From Cladorhizidae sp. MBARI D1340-BT2 (taxonomy: Eukaryota > Porifera > Demospongiae > Poecilosclerida > Cladorhizidae), in assembly GCA_028752905.1 (NCBI GenBank), contig JAQNBH010000003.1:1795762-1859761 (forward strand): DNA of 64,000 nt, in the 5' to 3' direction. This document shows, piece by piece, positions 1-24,164 of this stretch. The notes under the pieces are model-generated. The model saw only the letters and a list, made by a program, of their open reading frames with translations. It did no database searches and had not been told where the DNA came from. The position numbers and the translations under genes are program-made. The stretch's first letter is position 1. Each line of letters opens with the position of its first letter.

Positions 1-10056
<10,056 letters not shown>

Positions 10057-10220
10057 TTACATGTGCATGCATGTACATGTGCATACACAAAGTTTTCATA
10101 GATTAAAAAATATTTGATTGACCTCTTCAAAGAAGAAAAGAAACATGTCTGTACCAGCTACGAGATGACCCTTTACCATTTCAAATATAGCAACATAATA
10201 TATACATGTACAGCAAGGTT

Positions 10221-11190
10221 CTTCTCCCCTTTCATCTTCTCCCCTGCTGCACCTTCTCCACCTTCTCCCCTGCTACACCTTCTCCCTGCTACACCTTCTC
10301 TCCTGCTACACCTTCTCCACCTTCTCCCTGCTACACCTTCTCCCCTGCTACACCTTCTCCCTGCTACACCTTCTCCCTGCTACACCTTCTCCCCTGCTAC
10401 GCCTTCTCCCCTGCTACACCTTCTCCCCTGCTACACCTTCTCCACCTTCTCCACCTTCTCCCCTGCTACACCTTCTCCCTGCTACACCTTCTCCACCTTC
10501 TCCCCTGCTACACCTTCTCCCCTGCTACACCTTCTCCCTGCTACACCTTCTCCCCTGCTACACCTCTACACCTTCTCCCCTGCTACACCTTCTCCCTGCT
10601 ACACCTTCTCCCCTGCTACACCTTCTCCACCTTCTCCACCTTCTCCACCTTCTCCCCTGCTACACCTTCTCCCCTGCTACACCTTCTCCCTGCTACACCT
10701 TCTCCCTGCTACACCTTCTCCCCTGCTACACCTTCTCCCTGCTACACCTTCTCCCCTGCTACACCTTCTCCCCTGCTACACCTTCTCCCTGCTACACCTT
10801 CTCCCTGCTACACCTTCTCCCCTGCTACACCTTCTCCCCTGCTACACCTTCTCCCTGCTACACCTTCTCCCTGCTACACCTTCTCCCCTGCTACACCTTC
10901 TCCCTGCTACACCTTCTCCCTGCTACACCTTCTCCCCTGCTCCACCTTCTCCCTGCTACACCTTCTCCCCTGCTACACCTTCTCCCTGCTACACCTTCTC
11001 CCTGCTACACCTTCTCCCCTGCTCCACCTTCTCCCCTGCTACACCTTCTCCCTGCTACACCTTCTCCCCTGCTACACCTTCTCCCCTGCTACACCTTCTC
11101 CCTGCTACACCTTCTCCCTGCTACACCTTCTCTCCTGCTACACCTTCTCCCTGCTACACCTTCTCTCCTGCTAATCTTCTCCCCTACTAT
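10221..11190. repeat. 16/17 bp pyrimidine-rich minisatellite
   Basis: About 57 copies of ttctcccctgctacacc (17 bp) or the same with one C fewer (16 bp). Occasional truncated units (ttctccacc) occur in short runs. The array lies in the intron between kinase exons E and F. On the transcribed (minus) strand it reads as GGGGAGAAGG-type purine-rich sequence. Open frames of 322 and 374 codons across it are repeat artefacts. Confidence 0.96.
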
Positions 11191-11294
11191 AACTTAAATA
11201 CCCAGCAGATTAAACTCCACATTCCTGGATGTATTTAGAGCTAGCATTGGCCATTGCCGACTTGATCACAACATCAACTTCAGATGGCATAGGT

Positions 11295-11568
11295 GAACCA
11301 CGAGCCTGTCACTAGTTGGTGTGGGTCACGAGCCTGTCACTAGATGGTGTGCGTGGAGCCACAGGGACCACGAGCCTGTCACTAGATGGTGTGCGTGGAG
11401 CCACAGGGACCACAAGCCTGTCACTAGATGGTGTGGGTGGAGCCACAGGGACCACGAGCCTGTCACTAGATGTTGTGGGTAGATGTTGTGGGTGGAGCCA
11501 CAGGGACCACAAGCCTGTCACTGGCTGGTGTGGGTGGAGCCACAGGGACCACAAATCCGTCACTGGAG
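11295..11568. repeat. 42 bp minisatellite, about 6 copies
   Basis: Units begin agcctgtcactagatggtgt and end with a GGAGCCACAGGGACCAC segment. Copies are similar but not identical; one internal copy is partly duplicated around 11470-11490. The period is a multiple of three, so both strands stay open for more than 150 codons; I do not regard this as coding. Confidence 0.9.
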
Positions 11569-12429
11569 GGTCCCCTAAACAAAGCCACCCTCCTGAACCA
11601 GGTGATAAGAAGCTGCATGGCTTGTGCCTGAATCGTAGAAGTATTTCCTCTACAGAGCCACACCTTCTGGTGCAGGGGAAGCCAGGGGGTCCCGTCCCAG
11701 AATCTCCCACCGTCCGGGACTTACATGTATGCATGGAGGTTGTGAAGAACGAGCACCCAGCAGGGCTGAACACCCGTCTTGATGGCGGAAGTGCTACATA
11801 TACAACACCTGCACAGCGTTGCTGACCTACATGCATGTAGCATGTCCACGACAGGAAGTTCAAAAGGCTATAAATCACTGAGGAATGGGCACTCGTGAGG
11901 ATCGGATGACACCATCAATGAACTAGTTATATTTGCAAGTAACACCACCCACCACCTTCCAGTAATCGCTCCAAGTATGTATCTGCCCAAGCCAAGGAAG
12001 CCACTAGGTCCTCCAACAAAGCTTCAGCATGTAGTCTCTTCAGCAGTGTTTGGAAGATTTTGTCTATAGTCACTCAGACTGCATCTGAGAAAAGACCGAC
12101 AATTTCACTGGCTCCTGCCAGAGAGGGTTCAAACAGGAACACCAATTGTGCATTGTGTATGATGTACATACGTGCAATACACGCTCATTTCTGTGGTCAC
12201 ATCCAAGCACTGCCAGGGCTTCTACAAAATGGGTGCGGACATTCCACACCTTTGACACCATCAAATGATCAAATATCCTATATATAGCACACCTATGTAG
12301 CAGCTGTGACGAGGACAAACTATGCCTTGTGGAACAGCCACTGACAGCCACCCTCGTAGCTGAAAGAGCGTGACAGCTGAGTTTGAGACTTCTATGAGAT
12401 CCCCAGGAACAGCCTCTCCAGTGCTAGGG
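11569..12429. other. Non-repetitive intron sequence
   Basis: About 860 bp of mixed sequence between two minisatellites. Short open frames exist on both strands (up to 93 codons) but none has a recognisable domain, and no splice-compatible match to the kinase is present. I see no function. Confidence 0.6.
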
Positions 12430-13275
12430 ATACACACCACCCCAGGGAGAAGATACTGGGTACACCACCCCGGGGAGATGGTACTGGGTACACCACCCCA
12501 GGGAGATGGTACTGGTACTGGGTACACCACCCCAGGGAGATGGTACTGGTACTGGGTACACCACCCCAGGGAGATGGTACTGGTACTGGGTACACCACCC
12601 CAGGGAGATGGTACTGGGTACACCACCCCAGGGAGATGGTACTGGGTACACCACCCCAGGGAGATGGTACTGGGTCCACCCCAGGGAGATGGTACTGGGT
12701 ACACCACCCCAGGGAGATGGTACTGGGTACACCACCCCAGGGAGATGGTACTGGGTACACCACCCCAGGGAGATGGTACTGGGTACACCACCCCAGGGAG
12801 ATGGTACTGGGTACACCACCCCAGGGAGATGGTACTGGGTCCACCCCAGGGAGATGGTACTGGGTACACCACCCCAGGGAGATGGTACTGGGTACACCAC
12901 CCCAGGGAGATGGTACTGGGTACACCACCCCAGGGAGATGGTACTGGGTACACCACCCCAGGGAGATGGTACTGGGTACACCACCCCAGGGAGATGGTAC
13001 TGGGTACACCACCCCAGGGAGATGGTACTGGGTACACCACCCCAGGGAGATGGTACTGGGTACACTACCCCAGGGAGATGGTACTGGGTACACCACCCCA
13101 GGGAGATGGTACTGGGTACACTACCCCAGGGAGATGGTACTGGGTACACCACCCCAGGGAGATGGTACTGGGTACACCACCCCGGGGGAGAGGATACTGG
13201 GTACACCACCCCGGAGAGATGATACTGGGTACACCACCCCAAGGAGATGGTACTGGGTACACCACCCCAGGGAGA
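12430..13275. repeat. 28 bp minisatellite, about 30 copies
   Basis: The unit is gggagatggtactgggta followed by caccacccca. A few units carry an internal GGTACT duplication (12505-12590) or a 3-base deletion (near 12675 and 12840). Edge copies at both ends are more divergent than those in the middle. Three frames are open on each strand because the unit has no stops; not coding. Confidence 0.96.
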
Positions 13276-13489
13276 AGAAAAGTGGAGAAGAGCAAGATCT
13301 TCAGCTGATATCGCTGCACATTGTATCACAGGCAGCATTTCCTTTCAGTCGTTCTGGAAGGTACAGGATACATGACCCAGGATTCCCTTGTCGGAAAAAC
13401 TATGACTAAAGGATGCCACCTGTTGTGTCACTGATGCTGAAACTTAGACAGGGGGGATTTCAAAAGGTCTTTCTGGAACAGCTAGGTGC

Positions 13490-13620
13490 TAGTCATCACA
13501 TACATGTACACCTTTACACTAACACAGCTTGATGCTAGTCACCACATACACCTTCACACTAACACTAACACAGCTTGATGCTCGTCATCACATACACCTT
13601 TACACTAACACTAACACAGA
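13490..13620. repeat. Short ~45 bp tandem repeat, 3 copies
   Basis: Three imperfect copies share gcttgatgctagtcatcaca and a cacctttacactaacac tail; the second and third differ by 6 bp insertions of CACTAA. Confidence 0.8.
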
Positions 13621-13900
13621 TGGCTAGACGTCTGATTTCCAATAAGGCATTGTACATGCAACACCACCCACCCACTCGCTGTAACAGCGGCCCAGCAAAG
13701 ATGGACCATGTTTGGTCGTGTGTTAGATGCCAAGAGACACAGCTACACAAAGAGCCTTAGAATTCGCCATGACAGCAGCCAACAGCTGACAAGGCACAAA
13801 CTTACTCCTGCACAAGATACATAATTATGTGTACATCCGACCTACAGAATGATGCAGGACTGGAAACACTTGAGATCAGATAAGAAACTGAGGGAACTAC

Positions 13901-15786
13901 ATGGATGCTCGCTGAGGACAAGGCACAGTGGGTACTCGCTGAGGACAAGGCACAGTGGATACTCGCTGAGGACAAGGCACAGTGGATGCTCGCTGAGGAC
14001 AAGTGGATACTCGCTGAGGACTAGGCACAGTGGATGCTTGCTGAGGACAAGTGGATACTCGCTGAGGACAAGGCACAGTGGATACTCGCTGAGGACAAGT
14101 GGATACTCGCTGAGGACTAGGCACAGTGGATGCTTGCTGAGGACAAGTGGATACTCGCTGAGGGCAAGGCACAGTGGGTACTCGCTGAGGACAAGGCACA
14201 GTGGATACTCGCTGAGGACAAGTGGAGGACAAGGCACAGTGGATACTCGCTGAGGACAAGTGGATGCTTGCTGAGGACAAGGCACAGTGGATGCTTGCTG
14301 AGGACAAGTGGATGCTCGCTGAGGGCAAGTGGATGCTCGCTGAGGACAAGTGGATGCTCGCTGAGGGCAAGTGGGTACTCGCTGAGGACAAGGCACAGTG
14401 GATGCTCGCTGAGGACAAGTGGATGCTCGCTGAGGGCAAGTGGCTGCTCACTGAGGGCAAGGCACAGTGGATGCTCGCTGAGGACAAGTGGATGCTCGCT
14501 GAGGACAAGTGGATGCTCGCTGAGGACAAGTGGATACTCGCTGAGGGCAAGTGGATACTCGCTGAGGACAAGTGGATGCTTGCTGAGGACAAGGCACAGT
14601 GGATGCTCGCTGAGGACAAGTGGATGCTCGCTGAGGACAAGGCACAGTGGGTACTCGCTTAGGACAAGTGGATACTCGCTGAGGACAAGGCACAGTGGGT
14701 ACTCGCTGAGGACAAGTGGATACTCGCTGAGGACAAGGCACAGTGGGTACTCGCTGAGGGCAAGGCACAGTGGATACTCGCTGAGGACAAGTGGATACTC
14801 GCTGAGGGCAAGTGGATACTCGCTGAGGACAAGTGGATGCTTGCTGAGGACAAGGCACAGTGGATACTCGCTGAGGACAAGTGGATACTCGCTGAGGGCA
14901 AGTGGATACTCGCTGAGGACAAGTGGATACTCGCTGAGGGCAAGTGGATACTCGCTGAGGACAAGTGGATACTCGCTGAGGGCAAGTGGATACTCGCTGA
15001 GGACAAGTGGATACTCGCTGAGGACAAGGCACAGTGGGTACTCGCTGAGGACAATGCACAGTGGATACTCGCTGAGGACAAGTGGATACTCGCTGAGGGC
15101 AAGTGGATACTCGCTGAGGACAAGTGGATGCTTGCTGAGGACAAGGCACAGTGGATACTCGCTGAGGACAAGTGGATACTCGCTGAGGGCAAGTGGATAC
15201 TCGCTGAGGACAAGTGGATACTCGCTGAGGGCAAGTGGATACTCGCTGAGGACAAGTGGATACTCGCTGAGGACAAGGCACAGTGGGTACTCGCTGAGGA
15301 CAATGCACAGTGGATACTCGCTGAGGACAAGTGGATACTCGCTGAGGGCAAGTGGATACTCGCTGAGGACAAGTGGATGCTTGCTGAGGACAAGGCACAG
15401 TGGATACTCGCTGAGGACAAGTGGATACTCGCTGAGGGCAAGTGGATACTCGCTGAGGACAAGTGGATACTCGCTGAGGGCAAGTGGATACTCGCTGAGG
15501 ACAAGTGGATACTCGCTGAGGACAAGGCACAGTGGGTACTCGCTGAGGACAATGCACAGTGGATACTCGCTGAGGACAAGTGGATACTCGCTGAGGGCAA
15601 GTGGATACTCGCTGAGGACAAGTGGATGCTTGCTGAGGACAAGGCACAGTGGATACTCGCTGAGGACAAGTGGATACTCGCTGAGGGCAAGTGGATACTC
15701 GCTGAGGACAAGTGGATACTCGCTGAGGGCAAGTGGATACTCGCTGAGGACAAGTGGATACTCGCTGAGGACAAGGCACAGTGGAT
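13901..15786. repeat. 21/27 bp minisatellite with a 249 bp higher-order repeat
   Basis: Basic units are gtggatactcgctgaggacaa-like (21 bp), or the same with ggcaca added (27 bp); variants have gatgctcg, gatgcttg or gagggcaa. Right of about 14800 the units are organised as a 249 bp higher-order repeat: the rare variant acaatgcaca recurs at 15051, 15300 and 15549. Both unit lengths are multiples of three, so frames of over 550 codons stay open (SLRTSGY and LSEYPLV heptads). These are artefacts. Confidence 0.96.
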
Positions 15787-16007
15787 TCAAGCGAACCTAG
15801 TGAAGGGTTCAAGGCACACTGGGAGTCTAATACATACTGAACATGTATCAACTGAAACCACAATTAGGCAGATAAGAGTTTTAGCCAATATACTGTATGA
15901 ACTTTGGGTTGGGTTGGGGGGAGGGGCATGTGCCGTTATGAATTAGAGGTCAAACCAATATATAGAGAGTGCGCTCTGCACTCTCCCACGTAGCAGTACA
16001 CAGTTAG

Positions 16008-16008
<1 letters not shown>

Positions 16009-16042
<34 letters not shown>
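16009..16042. repeat. (CA)n microsatellite
   Basis: An uninterrupted CA run of 17 copies. It lies about 30 bp right of a perfect 8 bp inverted repeat, gagagtgc/gcactctc (about 15965-15985). Confidence 0.95.
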
Positions 16043-16044
<2 letters not shown>

Positions 16045-16240
16045 CAAAGAAGAGGTTGGTCACATGCTCTCACGTGATGTATTTTACAACTGCAACTCAT
16101 AGCAAGTCATTCTGTTATTGTGACTACCCGAAGGTAGTCAGACTGTCACATGACACAGTCAGATACCACACCTCCCCACATTCATTACACCATCAAGTAG
16201 TGCAGTCAGCATCTGCAGGCACTTCACTTACCTTCAAACT

Positions 16241-16689
16241 GGCGGGTACTACAGTATATATAGCTATGTATGTATATAGACTCTACACTGGCTACATATT
16301 GGTGGGTACTACAGTATATATATAGCTATGTATGTATGTACACTACACTGGCTACATATTGGTGGGTACTACAGTATATATATAGCTATGTATGTATGTA
16401 TGTACACTGGCTACATATTGGCGGGTACTACAGTATATATATAGCTATGTATGTATGTAGACATATTTTGGCGGGTACTACAGTATATATATATATAGCT
16501 ATGTATATATGGAGACTACACTGGCTACATATTGGCGGGTACTACAGTATATATATATATAGCTATGTATATATGGAGACTACACTGGCTACATATTGGC
16601 GGGTACTACAGTATATATATAGCTATGTATGTATGTAGACATATTGGTGGGTACTACAGCATATATATAGCTATGTATATATGTAGACT
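16241..16689. repeat. ~50-70 bp AT-rich tandem repeat, about 7 copies
   Basis: Each copy has ggcgggtactacagtatata, then a TATATAGCTATGTATGTATG tract of variable length and a CACTGGCTACATATTGG segment that some copies lack. Variation is mainly in the TA and GTAT runs. Confidence 0.9.
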
Positions 16690-16780
16690 GGGCACTAGTA
16701 TTTTATTCTCCTAGTGCTACTCATTGCATATATTGAATACGTCACTGAGCCATGCTGCATGTCACATGACCCATACTCAC

Positions 16781-16839
16781 TCTGTCTCTTCGTTGTTTCT
16801 TCCAAGACTGAGCAAATCTCCTGGAGTCATTTGGGTTGG
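16781..16839 (-). CDS. STK38: NDR kinase exon E: basic autoinhibitory segment
   Basis: This 59 bp mini-exon completes a Ser codon begun in exon D and adds 19 residues, NPNDSRRFAQSWKKQRRDR. That is the basic insert preceding the activation-loop serine in NDR kinases, where the human protein has a KRKAETWKRNRRQ stretch. In the family this insert acts as an autoinhibitory sequence relieved by MOB1 binding (established knowledge). The acceptor is TGTCTCTGCAG and the donor AGA|GTGAGT. Incoming phase 1 and outgoing phase 0 match the neighbouring exons exactly. The basic and aromatic pattern is kept although identity is low, as expected for this region. Confidence 0.85.
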
Positions 16840-16852
16840 CTGCAGAGACAAC

Positions 16853-16941
16853 GGCAAGGGAGGGAGACAGGGAGGGAGACAGGGAGGGAAAGAGGGACGG
16901 AGGGAGGGAGAGGGAGGGCCAGAGGGAGGGAGAGGGAGACA
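16853..16941. repeat. Purine-rich ggga/gaca repeat
   Basis: An irregular GGGAGGGAGACA-type tract just upstream (transcript sense) of the exon E acceptor. On the transcribed strand it supplies a CTCCCTCCC polypyrimidine region next to the acceptor. Confidence 0.8.
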
Positions 16942-17035
16942 TAATTATGTACATATAATAGTGCCAAACACTCTTGCTCCAGGAAGCATGTGTTCATATA
17001 TACTACACATGTCTACCAAATACATAGCAGCTGTG

Positions 17036-17873
17036 GCATCCAACCTGCCATCTAATGCAAGGATTAGCAATCAACCTGCCATCTAATGCAAGGATTAGCA
17101 ATCAACCTGCCATCTAATGCAAGGATTAGCAATCAACCTGCCATCTAATGCAAGGATTAGCAATCAACCTGCCATCTAATACAAGGATTAGCATCCAACC
17201 TGCCATCTAATGCAAGGATTAGCAATCAACCTGCCATCTAATGCAAGGATTAGCAATCAACCTGCCATCTAATACAAGGATTAGCATCCAACCTGCCATC
17301 TAATGCAAGGATTAGCAATCAACCTGCCATCTAATGCAAGGATTAGCAATCAACCTGCCATCTAATGCAAGGATTAGCAATCAACCTGCCATCTAATACA
17401 AGGATTAGCAATCAACCTGCCATCTAATACAAGGATTAGCATCCAACCTGCCATCTAATGCAAGGATTAGCAATCAACCTGCCATCTAATGCAAGGATTA
17501 GCAATCAACCTGCCATCTAATACAAGGATTAGCATCCAACCTGCCATCTAATGCAAGGATTAGCAATCAACCTGCCATCTAATACAAGGATTAGCATCCA
17601 ACCTGCCATCTAATGCAAGGATTAGCAATCAACCTGCCATCTAATGCAAGGATTAGCAATCAACCTGCCATCTAATACAAGGATTAGCATCCAACCTGCC
17701 ATCTAATGCAAGGATTAGCAATCAACCTGCCATCTAATGCAAGGATTAGCAATCAACCTGCCATCTAATGCAAGGATTAGCAATCAACCTGCCATCTAAT
17801 GCAAGGATTAGCAATCAACCTCCCATCTAATGCAAGGATTAGCAATCAACCTGCCATCTAATGAAAGGATTAG
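17036..17873. repeat. 31 bp minisatellite, about 27 copies
   Basis: The unit is aatcaacctgccatctaatg plus caaggattagc. Two variable sites (G/A in AATGC/AATAC, and AATC/ATCC) recur together in blocks, which suggests multi-unit duplication. It lies in the intron between exons D and E. Confidence 0.96.
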
Positions 17874-19301
<1,428 letters not shown>

Positions 19302-19430
19302 TTACAGGCAGTCTGCATGGCCACACAAGAACACAATCTTCATGTACTACAGCAGTCATTCATGCAGATAGCTTCACAACAGTTCAATACAGAGGAACAT
19401 TTCTGCTTTTATTGTTATGTTATACACCAA

Positions 19431-22400
19431 GGAGGGAGGGCACTTCCTAGAGTGGTACCCCCAGGGAAGGAGTGGACTTCCTAGAGTGGTACCCCCAGGG
19501 AGGGAGTGTACTTCCTAGAGTGGTACCCCCAGGGAGGGAGTGTACTTCCTAGAGTAGTATCCCCAGGGGGGGAGTGCACTTCCTAGAGTGGTACCCCCAG
19601 GGAGGGAGTGTACTTCCTAGAGTGGTACCCCCAGGGAGGGAGTGTACTTCCTAGAGTGGTACCCCCAGGGAGGGAGGGCACTTCCTAGAGTGGTACCCCC
19701 AGGGAGGGAGAGCACTTCCTAGAGTGGTACCCCCAGGGAGGGAGTGTACTTCCTAGAGTGGTACCCCCAGGGAGGGAGAGCACTTCCTAGAGTAGTACCC
19801 CCAGGGAGGGAGTGTACTTCCTAGAGTGGTACCCCCAGGGAGGGAGTGTACTTCCTAGAGTGGTACCCCCAGGGAGGGAGGGCACTTCCTAGAGTGGTAC
19901 CCCCAGGGAGGGAGGGCACTTCCTAGAGTGGCACCCCCAGGGAGGGAGGGCACTTCCTAGAGTGGCACCCCCAGGGAGGGAGTGTACTTCCTAGAGTGGT
20001 ACCCCCAGGGAGGGAGGGCACTTCCTAGAGTGGTACCCCCAGGGAGGGAGGGCACTTCCTAGAGTGGTACCCCCAGGGAGGGAGTGTACTTCCTAGAGTG
20101 GTACCCCCAGGGAGGGAGGGCACTTCCTAGAGTGGTACCCCCAGGGAGGGAGTACACTTCCTAGAGTGGTACCCCCAGGGAGGGAGGGCACTTCCTAGAG
20201 TGGTACCCCCAGGGAGGGAGTGCACTTCCTAGAGTGGTACCCCCAGGGAGGGAGAGCACTTCCTAGAGTGGTACCCACAGGGAGGGAGTGTACTTCCTAG
20301 AGTGGTACCCCAGGGAGGGGGTGTACTTCCTAGAGTGGTGCCCCCAGGGAGGGAGGGCACTTCCTAGAGTGGTACCCCCAGGGAGGGAGTGTACTTCCTA
20401 GAGTGGTACCCCCAGGGAAGGAGTGCACTTCCTAGAGTGGTACCCCCAGGGAGGGAGTGTACTTCCTAGAGTGGTACCCCCAGGGAAGGAGTGCACTTCC
20501 TAGAGTGGTACCCCCAGGGAGGGAGTGTACTTCCTAGAGTGGTACCCCCAGGGAGGGAGTGTACTTCCTAGAGTGGTACCCCCAGGGGGGGAGTGCACTT
20601 CCTAGAGTGGTACCCCCAGGGAGGGAGGCACTTCCTAGAGTGGTACCCCCAGGGAGGGAGTGTACTTCCTAGAGTGGTACCCCCAGGGAGGGAGTGTACT
20701 TCCTAGAGTGGTACCCCCAGGGAGGGAGTGTACTTCCTAGAGTGGTATCCCCAGGGAGGGAGTGTACTTCCTAGAGTGGTACCCCCAGGGAGGGAGTGTA
20801 CTTCCTAGAGTGGTACCCCCAGGGAGGGAGTGTACTTCCTAGAGTGGTACCCCCAGGGAGGGAGTGTACTTCCTAGAGTGGTACCCCCAGGGAGGGAGTG
20901 TACTTCCTAGAGTGGTACCCCCAGGGAGGGAGTGTACTTCCTAGAGTGGTACCCCCAGGGAGGGAGTGTACTTCCTAGAGTGGTACCCCCAGGGAGGGAG
21001 TGTACTTCCTAGAGTGGTACCCCCAGGGAGGGAGTGTACTTCCTAGAGTGGTACCCCCAGGGAGGGAGTGTACTTCCTAGAGTGGTACCCCCAGGGAAGG
21101 AGTGCACTTCCTAGAGTGGTACCCCCAGGGAGGGAGTGTACTTCCTAGAGTGGTACCCCCAGGGAGGGAGTGTACTTCCTAGAGTGGTACCCCCAGGGAG
21201 GGAGTGTACTTCCTAGAGTGGTACCCCCAGGAAGGGAGTGCACTTCCTAGAGTGGTACCCCCAGGGAGGGAGTGTACTTCCTAGAGTGGTACCCCCAGGG
21301 AGGGAGGCACTTCCTAGAGTGGTACCCCCAGGGAGGGAGGCACTTCCTAGAGTGGTACCCCCAGGGAGGGAGTGCACTTCCTAGAGTGGTACCCCCAGGG
21401 AGGGAGTGTACTTCCTAGAGTGGTACCCCCAGGGAGGGAGTGTACTTCCTAGAGTGGTACCCCCAGGGAAGGAGTGCACTTCCTAGAGTGGTACCCCCAG
21501 GGAGGGAGTGTACTTCCTAGAGTGGTACCCCCAGGGAGGGAGTGTACTTCCTAGAGTGGTACCCCCAGGGAGGGAGTACACTTCCTAGAGGGGTACCCCC
21601 AGGGGGGGAGTGTACTTCCTAGAGTGGTACCCCCAGGGAGGGAGGGCACTTCCTAGAGTGGTACCCCCAGGGAGGGAGTGCACTTCCTAGAGTGGTACCC
21701 CCAGGGAGGGAGTGCACTTCCTAGAGTGGTACCCCCAGGGAGGGAGGGCACTTCCTAGAGTGGTACCCCCAGGGAGGGAGTGCACTTCCTAGAGTGGTAC
21801 CCCCAGGGAGGGAGAGCACTTCCTAGAGTGGTACCCCCAGGGAGGGAGGGCACTTCCTAGAGTAGTACCCCCAGGGAGAGAGTGCACTTCCTAGAGTGGT
21901 ACCCCCAGGGAGGGAGTGTACTTCCTAGAGTGGTACCCCCAGGGAGGGAGTGTACTTCCTAGAGTGGTACCCCCAGGGAGGGAGGGCACTTCCTAGAGTG
22001 GTACCCCCAGGGAGGGAGTGCACTTCCTAGAGTGGTACCCCCAGGGGGGGGAGTGTACTTCCTAGAGTGGTACCCCCAGGGAGGGAGTGTACTTCCTAGA
22101 GTGGTACCCCCAGGGAGGGGGTGTACTTCCTAGAGTGGTACCCCCAGGGAGGGAGTGTACTTCCTAGAGTGGTACCCCCAGGGAGGGAGTACACTTCCTA
22201 GAGAGGTCCCCCAGGGAGGGAGTGTACTTCCTAGAGTGGTACCCCCAGGGAGGGAGGGCACTTCCTAGAGTGGTACCCCCAGGGAGGGAGAGCACTTCCT
22301 AGAGTGGTACCCCCAGGGAGGGAGTGTACTTCCTAGAGTGGTACCCCCAGGGAGAGAGTGTACTTCCTAGAGTGGTACCCCCAGGGAGGGAGTGCACTTC

Positions 22401-22528
22401 CTAGAGTGGTACCCCCAGGGAGGGAGGGCACTTCCTAGAGTAGTACCCCCAGGGGGGGGGGGGAGTGCACTTCCTAGAGTGGTACCCCCAGGGAGGGAGT
22501 GTACTTCCTAGAGTGGTACCAGGGAGGG
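19431..22528. repeat. 33 bp minisatellite, about 93 copies
   Basis: The unit is ggagtgtacttcctagag plus tggtacccccaggga. The main variation is in the GTGTA/GTGCA/GGGCA/GAGCA hinge and in the length of the G run. A G-run expansion (up to 12 G) is at 22452-22463. It lies on the upstream side of exon C, about 160 bp from its acceptor. Stops prevent long open frames. Confidence 0.97.
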
Positions 22529-23097
22529 AGGAGAGTGGATGATACATGTAAATACTTGACTGAAAAGTGTGGCATTCTTTGGGTGCTGCTTGCTAGGGGT
22601 GTTGTACTTGCTTCAACATTTCTGACTCTGTGGATGATGCAAGCAGGACCACACCTTCCAGCATTTACCAGGGGCAAGGAACAACTCTCAGCCTTGGAGG
22701 TGGAAGAAACCCAAACGATTGCAAATGTAGGCATCCATGTTGAACTTGTGATTTGGTGCTGTGTGCCAAAAACATAGTATTTTACAAGGAGCTACTACTA
22801 CTGAATGTTCAACCTAACCTGGCCAAGCCAAGCCTGGCCTCACATTGATAAGATAGTTCTTCTTATCTCGTGCCCACTCTAATATAATGATGGAGCTGCA
22901 GTTCACTAAGCAATAACACTTGTGTGCAACATGAGCATAATATTAAAATGGCGGGCATTATCTTGTGCATAATGCAGGGCGGGGTGGGTTGGGCAGGGTT
23001 GGGCAGTACCACTTTCCTGTCGGTGTCCTCCTGATTCTCAAACAGAATGTGTGAAACCATTCAATGCCACAAGATGGATTACACACATGTCATAATT
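22529..23097. other. Non-repetitive intron sequence
   Basis: About 570 bp between the 33 bp array and the long-TIR transposon. Open frames of up to 92 codons show no recognisable domain. Confidence 0.6.
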
Positions 23098-23566
23098 GGG
23101 TCATTCCATGTCAAAATCACCCAATGGTGTTAACACCACCCCCCAGATTTTCCTCAAATTTGGTATCTGGGCTAATTTTGGCAGGAAAAGCTGAAATTTC
23201 TTATATTAACTGAATCGGACCTGTGGTTTTCAAGATATGGCCTGCCCATTTATGGTAATTATCGATAAAGGAGCTGAAATTTGGTGTGCAGACCTACTTT
23301 TGAACGTCCATAACTCTGCAACCGCTTGACCCATCTTGATGGGATTGATCTCTCTGGAAAGGAAATGTCCCAGGGATTCCAAATCTGCTATCATTATTTT
23401 TGTTGGAGTAAGTTAAAATGTGATGGCCTTTTGACCTTTAGTTTGACCTTGTGGCTCTTCTGATATTGAAATGAAAATTAGTGAAATTTGTAGCCTGACA
23501 TGTTTTCTACACAATATGCAAATATCAGGTGTAATATTCTGTGAAAGCAAATAAAAAATACCTACT
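23098..23566 (+). repeat. Left terminal inverted repeat
   Basis: Inverted counterpart of 31659-32173. It begins gggtcattccatgtc and ends near ataaaaaatacctact. Substitutions and several indels separate the arms; the left arm has one copy fewer of a 12 bp AGGTCAAATTCA-like segment. Confidence 0.9.
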
Positions 23567-24164
23567 TCCTCCTATTTGGCTTTTGTAACTTAATCAGTCA
23601 GTACTCCATGTGTGAACTGAATCCAACTAGCAGTAAGCAAGCACATGTTCATCAAGTTGCCACCTGAGGAATGTTCTAGAGTATTTTATCCGTCAAGACT
23701 CTCTCTCTGAGGCTCCTTCCAAAAATGTGAGTATACATTTATTTTTCTAGAATGCCTGTGATAGCCTAGAATGTGGCATATACGAATCATAGAGCACTAA
23801 TTAATCAAACTATTTCCTCTTGACTTTGGTGGTGTTATCTGGTCCTACTCCATGTATGTTAGTTTCTACACAGTATTGGCATATAGTTGAAACAAAGATG
23901 GCTTATTTCTGATCATTAAAATGCACCAATCTTCAAAATGAGTGCCCCTCTTAAAAATAGTTTTTCTGGCGGTGGGGTCCTCTTTGCCAAATCTACTGGT
24001 AACTGTGCCTTACCCGCCAGCCAAGTGCTATCATTTTGGGTAGCAGAAAAGTTATGACAGTTGGTTTAGTCTAAATGTATGCGTATATATTTTACAGGAA
24101 TCGATTAGCAACCCTCTGTCATCAGCTGGGGCATTGCAAGGAAAACTTCAATTCAAAATGTAAC

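Noticed and set aside
12370..13409. Overlapping 230-310 codon frames on both strands
   Set aside because: They follow the 28 bp minisatellite in every phase; no domain, splice or start context.
14117..15863. Frames of 370-557 codons on both strands
   Set aside because: The units are 21 and 27 bp, multiples of three without stops; all frames are equally open.
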